Positions 18,286 through 27,624 of a stretch of DNA of 64,000 nt are shown here, in pieces (position 1 is the stretch's first letter; each line of letters begins with the position of its first letter). A model generated the notes under the pieces. It had not been told where the DNA came from, made no database searches, and saw only the letters and a list, made by a program, of their open reading frames with translations. This DNA is from Pseudomonas sp. LP_7_YM (lineage in GTDB: Bacteria > Pseudomonadota > Gammaproteobacteria > Pseudomonadales > Pseudomonadaceae), in the NCBI RefSeq assembly GCF_004364435.1, contig NZ_SOCT01000003.1:496001-560000 (forward strand), given 5' to 3'. The translations under genes and the position numbers were made by a program.

Positions 18286-18491
18286 CGTTCAATCAATCCC
18301 GGCACACCAAACCACCGGTTACACGAAAACGAGGGGTCTTTCGAAGAAACAGGTGATGGGCGTCGCGCAACGGGTCCTGAAAACCTGATCCGATCAACGC
18401 CTGCCTTAGTCCCTTGTGCTTCCCACACCACGCCTTGCACAGCCGCTCTTGCATCCAGGACCAGGCGACATTGGCCACCTGTGTCTTTGCG

Positions 18492-19232
18492 TCAGCGCGC
18501 GCGCCACTCTCCCAACCGTCCACGCAGACGTGCGGCACACTGGCTGTGCAACTGGCTGACACGGGACTCGCTGACCCCAAGGACCTCACCGATTTCCTTG
18601 AGGTTCAGCTCTTCGTCGTAGTACAGCGCCAGCACGAGGCGTTCACGCTCGGGCAGGTTCGCGATGGCATCGGCCAAGGCGCTCTGGAAACGTTCGTCTT
18701 CCAGATCGCGCGACGGCTCCAGCGACTGGCTCGCGCCGTCCTCATGCAATCCTTCATGCTCGCCGTCCTGCAACAGGTCGTCGAAACTGAACAGCCGACT
18801 GCCCAAGGTATCGTTCAAAATCCCGTAATAATCGTCGAGACTCAATTGAAGTTCGGCAGCAACTTCGTGATCTTTAGCGTCACGACCGGTTTTAGCTTCA
18901 ATCGCACGAATCGCGTCGCTGACCATGCGCGTATTGCGGTGAACCGAACGCGGTGCCCAGTCGCCCTTGCGCACCTCGTCGAGCATCGCGCCACGGATAC
19001 GAATACCTGCGTACGTTTCGAAGCTGGCACCCTTGGTCGAGTCGTACTTGGTCGACACCTCAAGCAGGCCGATCATGCCCGCCTGGATCAGATCCTCGAC
19101 CTGCACACTGGCGGGCAGACGCGCCAGCAAGTGGTAAGCGATACGTTTGACCAGAGGAGCGTAGCGCTCGATCAGCTCATACTGGGAATCTTTGGATGAT
19201 TTGCTGTACATGCGATAGCCACTTGCTGTCAT
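18492..19232 (-). CDS. fliA: Flagellar sigma factor FliA (sigma-28)
   Basis: Directs RNA polymerase to late flagellar promoters and is held by FlgM until hook completion. It has 246 residues with sigma-70 regions 2 (YAPLVKRIAYHLLARLP, VEDLIQAGMIGLLEV), 3 and 4 (LPERERLVLALYYDEELNLKEIGEVLGVSESRVSQLH). The ATG at 19232 overlaps the fleN stop by four bases. The 262-base gap after it likely contains the start signals for the cheYZAB unit. Confidence 0.97.
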   Translation of the reverse strand: MTASGYRMYSKSSKDSQYELIERYAPLVKRIAYHLLARLPASVQVEDLIQAGMIGLLEVSTKYDSTKGASFETYAGIRIRGAMLDEVRKGDWAPRSVHRNTRMVSDAIRAIEAKTGRDAKDHEVAAELQLSLDDYYGILNDTLGSRLFSFDDLLQDGEHEGLHEDGASQSLEPSRDLEDERFQSALADAIANLPERERLVLALYYDEELNLKEIGEVLGVSESRVSQLHSQCAARLRGRLGEWRAR

Positions 19233-20062
19233 GACACTGGCCCTGCGCTGGTCTGATGAACAAGGCGTTCAACAAAGAATTCAAGGTGGCCACGCGGATT
19301 CGCCGGCAGCGGCCAGGTATCGACCTTCTGCGCGATGGCCTTGAACGCCAGCGCGCATTTGGAACGCGGAAATGCTTCGTAAACGGCACGCTGCTTTTGA
19401 ACGGCCTTACGCACGCATTCGTCATAGGGTACGGCGCCGACATATTGCAGGGCCACGTCAAGGAAACGGTCGGTCACCTTGGTCAGCTTGGCGAACAGAT
19501 TACGGCCTTCCTGCGGGCTCTGAGCCATATTGGCCAGTACGCGGAAGCGGTTCATGCCGTAGTCGCGGTTGAGCAGCTTGATCAACGCATAGGCATCGGT
19601 GATCGACGTCGGCTCGTCACAGACCACCAGCAGTACTTCCTGGGCGGCCCGTACAAAGCTGACCACCGACTCGCCAATTCCGGCAGCGGTGTCGATCACC
19701 AGCACATCCAGGTTGTCGCCGATATCACTGAATGCCTGGATCAGACCGGCATGTTGAGCCGGGGTCAGGTGGACCATGCTCTGGGTGCCGGACGCCGCAG
19801 GCACGATGCGAACGCCCCCCGGGCCCTGCAACAGGACATCGCGCAACTCGCAGCGCCCTTCGATGACGTCCGCCAGGGTGCGCTTGGGGGTCAAGCCCAA
19901 CAAAACGTCGACATTGGCCAGACCCAGATCGGCGTCCAGCAACATGACGCGACGTCCCAGCTCGGCCAGGGCCAGCGAGAGGTTCACTGACACATTGGTC
20001 TTGCCTACGCCACCTTTGCCACCGGTCACCGCGATAACCTGTACGGGATGCATGCTGCCCAT
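19229..20062 (-). CDS. fleN: Flagellar number regulator FleN (FlhG), ParA/MinD-type ATPase
   Basis: Antagonises FleQ and limits polar flagella to the correct number. It has 277 residues with deviant Walker A GGKGGVGKTN (14-23), LLDADLGLANVD as Walker A' and VLVIDTAAGIG as Walker B. The amphipathic C-terminal part (HLEFFVERLVH) may contact the membrane. It lies between flhF and fliA, its standard place, and starts about 118 bases after flhF. Confidence 0.96.
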   Translation of the reverse strand: MGSMHPVQVIAVTGGKGGVGKTNVSVNLSLALAELGRRVMLLDADLGLANVDVLLGLTPKRTLADVIEGRCELRDVLLQGPGGVRIVPAASGTQSMVHLTPAQHAGLIQAFSDIGDNLDVLVIDTAAGIGESVVSFVRAAQEVLLVVCDEPTSITDAYALIKLLNRDYGMNRFRVLANMAQSPQEGRNLFAKLTKVTDRFLDVALQYVGAVPYDECVRKAVQKQRAVYEAFPRSKCALAFKAIAQKVDTWPLPANPRGHLEFFVERLVHQTSAGPVS

Positions 20063-20180
20063 GTTAATTTTTTACCTTGTCTTGCTTAGACCAAAGCCAC
20101 ATTTCGGGCTGCACGTTCACTGTGTGAACAATGCCTGGCAGACCATCGATGCAGGTAGATTCCACTGTCATTTTCCCTAC

Positions 20181-21530
20181 CTAGCCCGCACGCTTGCCGG
20201 GGCTGTGATAAAGATCCGCAAACATATCCGCCATCGCTTCCTCGCTAGGCTCCTCCTGCATCTGCACGCTGACAGCCCTGCTGACCAACTGGTGCCGGCG
20301 TGGTAGATGCAGATCATCCGGTATCCGTGGGCCATCGGTCAGATAGGCCACGGGCAGTTCGTGTGTCACCGCCAGGCTCAGCACTTCGCCCAGGCTTGCG
20401 GTTTCGTCGAGCTTGGTCAGGATGCACCCGGCCAGACCGCAACGTTTGTAACTGTGGAAAGCCGCCGTCAGTACCTGCTTCTGGCTGGTAGTGGCCAGGA
20501 CAAGGTAATTGCGCGCCTTTATTCCGCGCCCGGCCAGGCTTTCCAGTTGCAGACGCAGCGCCGGATCGCTGGCTTGCAGGCCGGCGGTATCGATCAGCAC
20601 CACGCGCTTGCGCAGCAGGGGCTCCAGCGCCTGCGCCAGGGATTGCCCCGGATCGACGTGGGTCACCGGCACATTGAGAATACGTCCCAGCGTCTTGAGC
20701 TGTTCCTGAGCACCGATACGGAAGCTGTCCATGCTCACCAGCGCGATATTTTGCGCGCCATATTTCAACACATAACGGGCCGCCAGTTTCGCCAATGTGG
20801 TGGTTTTGCCCATACCGGCAGGACCGACCATGGCGATCACGCCGCCCTCTTCCAGCGGCTCGATATCAGGGGTGGCGATCATGCGCGCCAGATGCGCCAG
20901 CAACATGCGCCAGGCGTGAGGCTGATCATCGGTGTCCGGGACCATCGCCAGCAGGTCGCGCGACAACGGGCCGGACAGGCCGACGCGTTGCAGGCGACGC
21001 CACAGGTTGGCCTGCTGCGGACGAGTGCCCTGCAGTTGACTCCATGCCAGTGAGCCGAGCTGGACTTCCAGCAATTCGCGCAGGCCGTTCAATTCAGAGC
21101 GCATCGATTCGTAAACACGCTCGCTGATTCCTGGCTCAGCGGCTGCCTGACGCTCTGCACGATCAGCGGCAATGGCCGCATGGATCGAGGGGCGAAAGGG
21201 TTCGTCCAGCGTGGGTTCGATCTGCTTGCTGTCGTCCATCGCCAGACCGGTAAACAGCTGGCGATTGGCGACCGTATCCAGTTCGCTGCGGTGGGTCAGC
21301 TCCGCCTGAGCGGTAACGATGCGCGACTGGGTCTTGCGCAGTTCGTCTTCGAGCTCCATGTTCGGCACACGCGGTGCCAGGGCAGAAAGCTTGTAGTCCA
21401 GCGCGGCAGTCAGTTCCACGCCGCCGGCAATCCGCCGGTTGCCGATGATGGCGGCTTCAGCGCCCAGCTCATCGCGAACCAGCTTCATGGCCTGTCGCAT
21501 ATCGGCGGCGAAAAAACGCTTAACTTGCAT
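20181..21530 (-). CDS. flhF: Flagellar biosynthesis GTPase FlhF
   Basis: SRP-type GTPase that sets the polar site of flagellum assembly. It has 449 residues: a basic N-terminal domain (MQVKRFFAADMRQAMKLVRDELG), a variable middle, then the NG GTPase with G1 GPAGMGKTTT, G2 SMDSFRIGAQEQ, G3 LIDTAGL and G4 TKLDE. It starts 11 bases after the flhA stop and is co-transcribed with flhA and fleN. Confidence 0.97.
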   Translation of the reverse strand: MQVKRFFAADMRQAMKLVRDELGAEAAIIGNRRIAGGVELTAALDYKLSALAPRVPNMELEDELRKTQSRIVTAQAELTHRSELDTVANRQLFTGLAMDDSKQIEPTLDEPFRPSIHAAIAADRAERQAAAEPGISERVYESMRSELNGLRELLEVQLGSLAWSQLQGTRPQQANLWRRLQRVGLSGPLSRDLLAMVPDTDDQPHAWRMLLAHLARMIATPDIEPLEEGGVIAMVGPAGMGKTTTLAKLAARYVLKYGAQNIALVSMDSFRIGAQEQLKTLGRILNVPVTHVDPGQSLAQALEPLLRKRVVLIDTAGLQASDPALRLQLESLAGRGIKARNYLVLATTSQKQVLTAAFHSYKRCGLAGCILTKLDETASLGEVLSLAVTHELPVAYLTDGPRIPDDLHLPRRHQLVSRAVSVQMQEEPSEEAMADMFADLYHSPGKRAG

Positions 21531-21541
21531 GACTCACTACC

Positions 21542-23671
21542 TCAGCCGTTCGGCCCAACAGTCGCTACGATGGTGACTTGCTTATTGTCAGGAATTTCCT
21601 GGTAAGCCAAAACATGCATATTCGGTACTGCGAGGCGTCCAAAGCGGGACAACATGGCGCGAACCGGACCTGCAACCAACAAAATAACCGGCTGACCCTG
21701 CATCTCCTGACGCTGCGCCGCTTCGATCAACGAGCGCTGAAGTTTCTCAGCCATGCTCGGCTCGAGCAGAACGCCTTCTTCCTGACCCTGACCTGCCTTC
21801 TGCAGACTATTGAGCAAAATCTGTTCCAACCTTGGCTCAAGCGTGATAACAGGCAGCTCCGGCTCAATGCCGACAATGCTTTGCACGATGGCGCGGGACA
21901 ATCCGACCCGTACGGCGGCCACCAATGCGGCGGTATCTTGACTCCGCGCAGCATTGTTGGCGATAGCTTCGGCGATGCTGCGGATATCACGCACCGGAAC
22001 CTGTTCGGCCAACAACGCCTGCAACACCTTGAGCAGCGCCGACAGCGACAGCACGCCCGGCACCAGTTCTTCGGCAAGTTTTGGCGAGCTTTTGGCCAGC
22101 AATGCCATCAATTGCTGGACTTCTTCGTGCCCGATCAACTCATGAGAGTGCTTGTACAGGATCTGGTTCAAGTGAGTCGCCACTACGGTACTGGCATCTA
22201 CCACGGTGTAGCCGAGCGATTGCGCCTGGGCGCGTTGGCTAATTTCGATCCACACCGCCTCCAGACCGAACGCCGGGTCTTTGGCAGTGATGCCGTTGAG
22301 GCTGCCAAATACCTGACCAGGGTTGATCGCCAGCTCGCGATCCGGATAGATTTCCGCCTCGGCAAGGGTGACGCCCATCAGCGTCAGGCGGTAGGCGCTT
22401 GGCGCAAGGTCCAGGTTGTCGCGAATGTGAACGGTCGGCATCAGGAAGCCCAGCTCCTGAGAAAGCTTCTTGCGCACGCCCTTGATCCGCGCCAGCAACT
22501 GACCACCCTGGTTGCGATCCACCAGTGGAATCAGCCGATAGCCCACTTCCAGGCCGATCATGTCGATAGGGGTGACGTCGTCCCAGCCCAGCTCTTTGGA
22601 TTCCTGAGCGCGGATCGGTGAGGGCAACAGTTCCTGCTGACGCTTGACCTCCTGAATCGCCGCCAGCTTGACCTCATTCTGTTTTTTCCACAGCAGGTAA
22701 GCGCCGCCCGCCGCCACCAGCCCCAGGCTGATGAACGAAAAGTGCGGCATGCCCGGTACCAGCCCCATGACGATCATGATGCCCGCCGACACGGCCAAAG
22801 CCTTGTGCGAGGTGAACATCTGACGGCCCACCAGCTTGCCCATCTCTTCCGAACCGGAGGCACGGGTCACCATGATCGCGGCCGCGGTGGACAGCAGCAG
22901 CGATGGCAACTGCGCCACCAAACCGTCACCAATGGTCAATAGGGCGTAGACCTTACCCGCGTCGCCGAAGCTCATGTTGTGCTGAATGATGCCCACCAGC
23001 ACGCCGCCAATGAGGTTGATGAACAGGATCAGGAGACCTGCGACGGCGTCACCGCGCACGAATTTGCTGGCACCGTCCATCGAGCCGTAGAACTCGGCTT
23101 CCTGAGCCACTTCCAGACGACGGCGCTTGGCTTCGGGCTGATCGATCAGGCCGGCGTTGAGGTCAGCGTCGATTGCCATTTGCTTGCCGGGCATCGCGTC
23201 CAGGGTGAACCGCGCACTCACTTCAGAGATACGACCGGCCCCCTTGGTGACCACCACGAAGTTGATGATCATCAGGATCGCGAACACCACGATACCGACC
23301 ACGTAGTTGCCGCCGATGACCACCTCACCGAAGGCCTGAATCACTTTACCGGCTGCGGCGTGTCCGTCCTGACCGTGGAGCATGACCACGCGGGTGGACG
23401 CCACGTTGAGCGCCAGTCGAAGCAAGGTCGCGATCAGCAGAATCGTCGGGAAGACCGAGAAATCCAGTGGCCGCAATGCGTAAACGCAGACCAGCAGCAC
23501 GACGATGGAAAGCGCAATGTTGAACGTGAAAAACACGTCCAGCAGAAACGGTGGCATCGGCAACATCATCATTGCCAGCATGACCAGCAACAGCAACGGC
23601 ACACCCAGCTGGCCACGGCCCAGGCCGATCAGCCCAATGCGAGCGTTAGAGATTAACTGTGAGCGATCCAC
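21542..23671 (-). CDS. flhA: Flagellar export gate protein FlhA
   Basis: Inner-membrane export gate component; its large cytoplasmic ring docks chaperone-substrate complexes. It has 709 residues from GTG 23671 (read MDRSQLISNARIG), the start used by close relatives. A TTG one codon upstream is also open. It has eight hydrophobic helices in the first 330 residues, the conserved FHIPEP-family stretch LLRLALNVASTRVV and the cytoplasmic domain from about 345. A sigma-54-like promoter lies 60-80 bases upstream, and a non-flagellar cassette lies beyond it. Confidence 0.97.
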   Translation of the reverse strand: MDRSQLISNARIGLIGLGRGQLGVPLLLLVMLAMMMLPMPPFLLDVFFTFNIALSIVVLLVCVYALRPLDFSVFPTILLIATLLRLALNVASTRVVMLHGQDGHAAAGKVIQAFGEVVIGGNYVVGIVVFAILMIINFVVVTKGAGRISEVSARFTLDAMPGKQMAIDADLNAGLIDQPEAKRRRLEVAQEAEFYGSMDGASKFVRGDAVAGLLILFINLIGGVLVGIIQHNMSFGDAGKVYALLTIGDGLVAQLPSLLLSTAAAIMVTRASGSEEMGKLVGRQMFTSHKALAVSAGIMIVMGLVPGMPHFSFISLGLVAAGGAYLLWKKQNEVKLAAIQEVKRQQELLPSPIRAQESKELGWDDVTPIDMIGLEVGYRLIPLVDRNQGGQLLARIKGVRKKLSQELGFLMPTVHIRDNLDLAPSAYRLTLMGVTLAEAEIYPDRELAINPGQVFGSLNGITAKDPAFGLEAVWIEISQRAQAQSLGYTVVDASTVVATHLNQILYKHSHELIGHEEVQQLMALLAKSSPKLAEELVPGVLSLSALLKVLQALLAEQVPVRDIRSIAEAIANNAARSQDTAALVAAVRVGLSRAIVQSIVGIEPELPVITLEPRLEQILLNSLQKAGQGQEEGVLLEPSMAEKLQRSLIEAAQRQEMQGQPVILLVAGPVRAMLSRFGRLAVPNMHVLAYQEIPDNKQVTIVATVGPNG

Positions 23672-23733
23672 CAATTCTGTACCTGCGCGTTAAATCAAAC
23701 TTTTGACGCCGAAGGCGCTGTAACGCAGGTATT

Positions 23734-23748
23734 GCAAAAACCTGTCCA
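23734..23748 (-). promoter_or_regulatory. Candidate sigma-54 promoter for flhA-flhF-fleN-fliA
   Basis: On the minus strand it reads TGGACAGGTTTTTGC followed by A. The GG and GC pairs sit at the -24/-12 spacing, but the -24 element is TGGACA rather than TGGCAC. It lies 63 bases before the flhA GTG, in the 151-base gap after the FAD monooxygenase gene. FleQ/sigma-54 control of this operon is known in P. aeruginosa. Confidence 0.5.
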
Positions 23749-23822
23749 ACTCTTGAAAAGCGAAAAAATGCCAGGGTCCCACCCTTCAGAATTTTAAAAA
23801 GCGTCTGACGCGAAGGTCGAGC

Positions 23823-25025
23823 CTACGTCCTCTGGAGCACGTCATAGTCTGGCAAGTCGATGGCGTCGGCTTTGGGTGAAAGGAACCTGCCAAGCAGGCG
23901 CTTGAAGCCGGGTGCAGTCGCCATTCTCAATACGGCATGGCCCAGACCGATGCCCAAACGCGAATGCGGGGAGGCCAGTCTGGGGGCGAACCTGGGCACA
24001 CCTTGCGCCTGAGTGACGTAAGGCCGCATCAGCGCTTCATAGGCTGCAAAGGCTTGAGTGTGATCGGCATGGCGACCCAGTTCACCCGCCAGCACGTACG
24101 CGCCGCACAGGCCCAGGCTGGTGCCCATGCCGCTGATGGGCGATGCACAGTAGCCCGCGTCTCCCACCAGCGCGATACGCCCCTTGGACCAACGCGACAT
24201 CCTCACCTGCCCCACGGCTTCCAGATAGAGGTCTGGGGCGTCATCCAGGGCGGCGAGCACGCGGGGCGTTTCCCAACCCGCTCCAGCGAACCTTTGCCTG
24301 AGCAACGACGCCTGTTCGTCGCGCGTAAGTTTCTCGTAGCCACTTGGCACCTGCTGAAACGACAGCAGCGCACGCGTGGTGCCCAGGTTATCTGGCCGCA
24401 AACACACACAGCGGCCACCAGGAATGTTGTACCAGCGCATCACCTGCCCATCGCTCGGCTGTCGAGGCAGAGTGAAATAGGCCGTGTAGAGATCAAGTGG
24501 CCGCCGCTGCACTTCGTCGCCAAAAACCCGATTGCGCGTCGCCGAACCGATACCCTCAGCGAGAATGACCAGATCGTAAGCCTGCTCCGCCCCGCTTTCG
24601 AAGCGCACATGAACCTGCTCGCCATCGTCGTGAAGAGCTTCAATGCTGTCGCCGAACCGATAGGCGACCCTGTCCTGGCCATGCAGGATCAGCAGTTTGG
24701 CCAGCTCACCTCGCAGAATTTCCAGTTCTGCTATTGGCCCCTCGCCGCCAAACGCGTTGACACCCATGAACGCTTTGGTCCGGTCGTCCTGGTCAACGAA
24801 GGCAATCCCCTCTTCGTGGGTAGTGTTTGCCCGGATGATGTTCTCTAATCCCATGCGCTGGATGACAACCCGCCCGGCGCCACGCACATCGATGGTCTGC
24901 CCGCCATCGCGAAACTCTGCAGCCTTCTCGACCACGGTGACCTCCATGCCCTGCCGGGACAGCCACCAGGCCAATGCGGGGCCGGCGACACTGGCACCGG
25001 TGACAAGAATTTTTTGCGATTTCAT
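23823..25025 (-). CDS. FAD-dependent monooxygenase, TetX/PHBH-like family
   Basis: A 400-residue flavoprotein hydroxylase. It has the Rossmann dinucleotide motif near VTGASVAGPALAWWL (residues 8-22), VVEKAAEFRDGGQTIDVRG for the FAD ribose contacts, LAEGIGSATR, and the second FAD motif IALVGDAGYCASPISGMGTSLG (about 285-306). No membrane helix is present. The substrate is unknown; relatives oxidise aromatic compounds, polyketides or antibiotics. It is coupled to the MarR gene by a four-base overlap, which suggests inducible defence or catabolism of a small aromatic compound. It has no visible link to motility and sits between flhB and flhA. Confidence 0.85.
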   Translation of the reverse strand: MKSQKILVTGASVAGPALAWWLSRQGMEVTVVEKAAEFRDGGQTIDVRGAGRVVIQRMGLENIIRANTTHEEGIAFVDQDDRTKAFMGVNAFGGEGPIAELEILRGELAKLLILHGQDRVAYRFGDSIEALHDDGEQVHVRFESGAEQAYDLVILAEGIGSATRNRVFGDEVQRRPLDLYTAYFTLPRQPSDGQVMRWYNIPGGRCVCLRPDNLGTTRALLSFQQVPSGYEKLTRDEQASLLRQRFAGAGWETPRVLAALDDAPDLYLEAVGQVRMSRWSKGRIALVGDAGYCASPISGMGTSLGLCGAYVLAGELGRHADHTQAFAAYEALMRPYVTQAQGVPRFAPRLASPHSRLGIGLGHAVLRMATAPGFKRLLGRFLSPKADAIDLPDYDVLQRT

Positions 25026-25546
25026 CGCACGTCCCCGTTTTCAACAGTGGGGCTAGCGCTGCCCGGCAATGTGCTGCGGTAGACCTCGATCACCTGCGCA
25101 AGAAAGGTCTCGACCACTACGCGATCCTGGCCATCGAGCGCATCGAGCACGGCGGTCAGACCATTAAGCATCGGAGCGATATGTTGATAGACGCTCGCCA
25201 CCGAGGCCGGCACAGGACGTACCAGCACCCGGCGTTTGTCATTGAGCTGGCGCTCACGGACCACGTGCCCGGCGCTTTCCAGCCGGTCGATAACCTGAGT
25301 GATGCCGGCGGTGGTCACCGACAGGCGCGCCGCAAGCTCGGTCGGCGGCAATGGGCCGTCACTGATCAGGTGCTCCAGTGCTGCCATATCGGTCTGATTG
25401 ATGCCAAGGGCCGAGCCCAGATGGCCGGCCGCTTTGCGGGTCTGAACTGCAATCTGTTGCAGCTGCTGCCCGACTCTGTCGCTGGCGATCTGCAGGCTGC
25501 GTGGAGCGTCCGCAAGGGATGATGAAGAAAAAGGCGGCGTGCGCAT
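25022..25546 (-). CDS. MarR-family transcriptional repressor
   Basis: A 174-residue winged-helix regulator: dimerisation helices at both ends and the recognition region LPPTELAARLSVTTAGITQVIDRLESAGHVVRER with the wing (LNDKRRVLVRPV) at about residues 66-110. It overlaps the monooxygenase start (ATGA), so the two form an operon. It probably represses itself and the monooxygenase through the palindrome at 25594-25612, with a phenolic or other aromatic ligand as inducer, as is typical of MarR proteins. Confidence 0.88.
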   Translation of the reverse strand: MRTPPFSSSSLADAPRSLQIASDRVGQQLQQIAVQTRKAAGHLGSALGINQTDMAALEHLISDGPLPPTELAARLSVTTAGITQVIDRLESAGHVVRERQLNDKRRVLVRPVPASVASVYQHIAPMLNGLTAVLDALDGQDRVVVETFLAQVIEVYRSTLPGSASPTVENGDVR

Positions 25547-25593
25547 GGGAGTTCTGCCTCAGGCCGAATTCGAGAGGCAGGCACGCTAACATG

Positions 25594-25612
25594 TAGCTAA
25601 CTTGCTTAGCTA
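25594..25612. promoter_or_regulatory. Likely MarR operator palindrome
   Basis: TAGCTAA-CTTGC-TTAGCTA: perfect seven-base inverted repeats around a five-base spacer, 48-66 bases upstream of the marR start. Size and AT-rich arms are typical of MarR operators. It lies in the 144-base gap between flhB and marR. Confidence 0.65.
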
Positions 25613-25690
25613 GTTTTTTCCATGACAAGGAGATCGTGACTTCACTGAAGGGAGACCGCGTTGCGGGTTGCGATTGATGAAGTGATCAGA

Positions 25691-26830
25691 CTAGGAGTCG
25701 CGCCTCAGATCCGGCGGTATTGGCAGATTTTCCTTCAGTGGATCAGGACGCTTGCCGCGTCCGGCACGGTATTGGCGGATCTGATAGACGTAGGCCAATA
25801 CCTGCGCCACGGCCAGATACAAACCTGCCGGAATTTCCTGCTCAATCTCGGTGCTGTAGTAGATCGAACGGGCCAGCGCCGGCGACTCAAGCAAGAGAAT
25901 CTGATGTTGCGCTGCAATCTCGCGAATCTTCAACGCCATGAAATCGCTGCCCTTGGCCAGCAGCATCGGTGCTCCGCCCTTGTCCGGGTCGTATTTGAGG
26001 GCAACGGCGTAGTGAGTCGGGTTGGTGATGACCACATCGGCATCCGGGATCGCCGCCATCATCCGCCGCTGTGACATCTCGCGCTGCAACTGGCGAATCC
26101 GCTGCTTGACCTCAGGCCGTCCCTCGTTGTCCTTATGCTCGTCACGCACTTCCTGCTTGGTCATCAGCAGCTTCTTGTGGGCATCCCACAGCTGCACCGG
26201 CACATCCACTGCCGCAATGACCAATAACCCCATCGCCATCCACAGCGTGCTCCAGCCCACCAGTTGCAGGCTGTGCACCACCGCCATTTCCAACGATTCA
26301 TGGGCAATCGACAGCAGGTCATTCTTGTCCTTGGCAAGCACCACCACCGCCACCACCAGCACGATGATGAATTTGGCGAAGGACTTGAGCAATTCAATCA
26401 GCGCCTTGGGGGAAACCATGCGCTTAAGACCCGACAGAGGATTCATGCGGCTGAACTTGGGCGCCATCGAACCGGCAGCGAACAGCCACCCGCCCAGCGA
26501 AATCGGCCCGACCAGTGCAGCGATGGTCAGCGCCAGCAGCAGCGGGATCGCCGACATGAGTGCGGTTTTGCCCGACGCCAGCAGCATCAGGCTCATGCTG
26601 CGCTCATCCATCAGCGCTTCGCGGGAAATGGTGAAGTTGTCCCGCATCAATTGCATCAGCATTTCCGCCATGGAGCCGCCAAACGCCAGTAAACCGGCGG
26701 CGCCGACGATCATCACGACGACCGTGTTGAGCTCTTTGGAACGGGCGATCTCGCCCTTCTCCCGGGCATCACGTTTTCGTTTGTCCGTGGGGTCTTCTGT
26801 CTTGTCCTGACCGCTCTCGCTTTCAGCCAT
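25691..26830 (-). CDS. flhB: Flagellar export switch protein FlhB
   Basis: Membrane protein that switches export from hook to filament substrates after FliK measures the hook. It has 379 residues: a charged N-terminus (EDPTDKRKRDAREKGEIARSKE), four membrane helices, and a cytoplasmic domain with the autocleavage site NPTH at 270-273. Its C-terminal domain is the template of the stand-alone protein at 8617-8943. It begins one base after the fliR stop and ends the fliLMNOPQR-flhB run. Confidence 0.97.
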   Translation of the reverse strand: MAESESGQDKTEDPTDKRKRDAREKGEIARSKELNTVVVMIVGAAGLLAFGGSMAEMLMQLMRDNFTISREALMDERSMSLMLLASGKTALMSAIPLLLALTIAALVGPISLGGWLFAAGSMAPKFSRMNPLSGLKRMVSPKALIELLKSFAKFIIVLVVAVVVLAKDKNDLLSIAHESLEMAVVHSLQLVGWSTLWMAMGLLVIAAVDVPVQLWDAHKKLLMTKQEVRDEHKDNEGRPEVKQRIRQLQREMSQRRMMAAIPDADVVITNPTHYAVALKYDPDKGGAPMLLAKGSDFMALKIREIAAQHQILLLESPALARSIYYSTEIEQEIPAGLYLAVAQVLAYVYQIRQYRAGRGKRPDPLKENLPIPPDLRRDS

Positions 26831-26831
26831 G

Positions 26832-27617
26832 TCAGCGCGCCTTGACCATTTCCTTGAGCAACTGCAAGGCGTCGACCGCCAGCGGTTGGTATTGATTGAG
26901 AATGTCGCCGAGCGAGATCCAGAGAATCCCCATGCCCAGCACCAGCGTCAACGGGAAACCGATGGAGAAGATGTTCAATTGCGGCGCCGCACGGGTCATC
27001 ACACCCATAGCGATGTTAACCACCAACAGCGCGGTGATCGCCGGCAGTACCAGCAGCAGCGCCGCGCCGAGCACCCAGCCCAGGCGCAATACCAGCTCCC
27101 AGAAATTGGCTGTCACCAGACCGTCACCTACCGGCAGCGTGGTGAAGCTTTCGATGAGCACCTCGAACACCACCAAGTGGCCATTCATCGCCAGAAACAG
27201 CAGCGTCACCAGCATGGTGAAGAACTGCCCGATCACGGCGGTCGAGACCCCGTTGATCGGGTCGACCATGGACGCGAAGCCCATGCCCATCTGGATCGCC
27301 ACCACCTGACCGGCGATCACGAACGCCTGAAAGAACAACTGCAGCGACATGCCCAGCGCAGCGCCGATGATGATCTGCTGGGCGATCAACAGCAGTGCGC
27401 TGAGGTCCAGGGCATGAACTTCCGGCATCGGCGGCAGGCTCGGCGCGACCACGAAGGTGATCGCCAGGGCCAGATACAGCCGCACGCGCTTGGGCACCAG
27501 CGTCGTGCCGAAGATCGGCATGGTCATCAACACGGCTGCGATGCGGAACAGCGGCAGCATGAACGCACTGACCCACGTGCTGATCTGCGTGTCGGTCAGC
27601 GCCAGCACAGGTTCCAT
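26832..27617 (-). CDS. fliR: Flagellar export gate protein FliR
   Basis: Core export gate subunit, in the FliP5-FliQ4-FliR1 pore. It has 261 residues with six or more hydrophobic helices (MLPLFRIAAVLMTMPIFG, AFVIAGQVVAIQMGMGFASM, LNIFSIGFPLTLVLGMGILW). It follows fliQ by a seven-base gap and precedes flhB by one base. Confidence 0.96.
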   Translation of the reverse strand: MEPVLALTDTQISTWVSAFMLPLFRIAAVLMTMPIFGTTLVPKRVRLYLALAITFVVAPSLPPMPEVHALDLSALLLIAQQIIIGAALGMSLQLFFQAFVIAGQVVAIQMGMGFASMVDPINGVSTAVIGQFFTMLVTLLFLAMNGHLVVFEVLIESFTTLPVGDGLVTANFWELVLRLGWVLGAALLLVLPAITALLVVNIAMGVMTRAAPQLNIFSIGFPLTLVLGMGILWISLGDILNQYQPLAVDALQLLKEMVKAR

Positions 27618-27624
27618 TTGCGGT

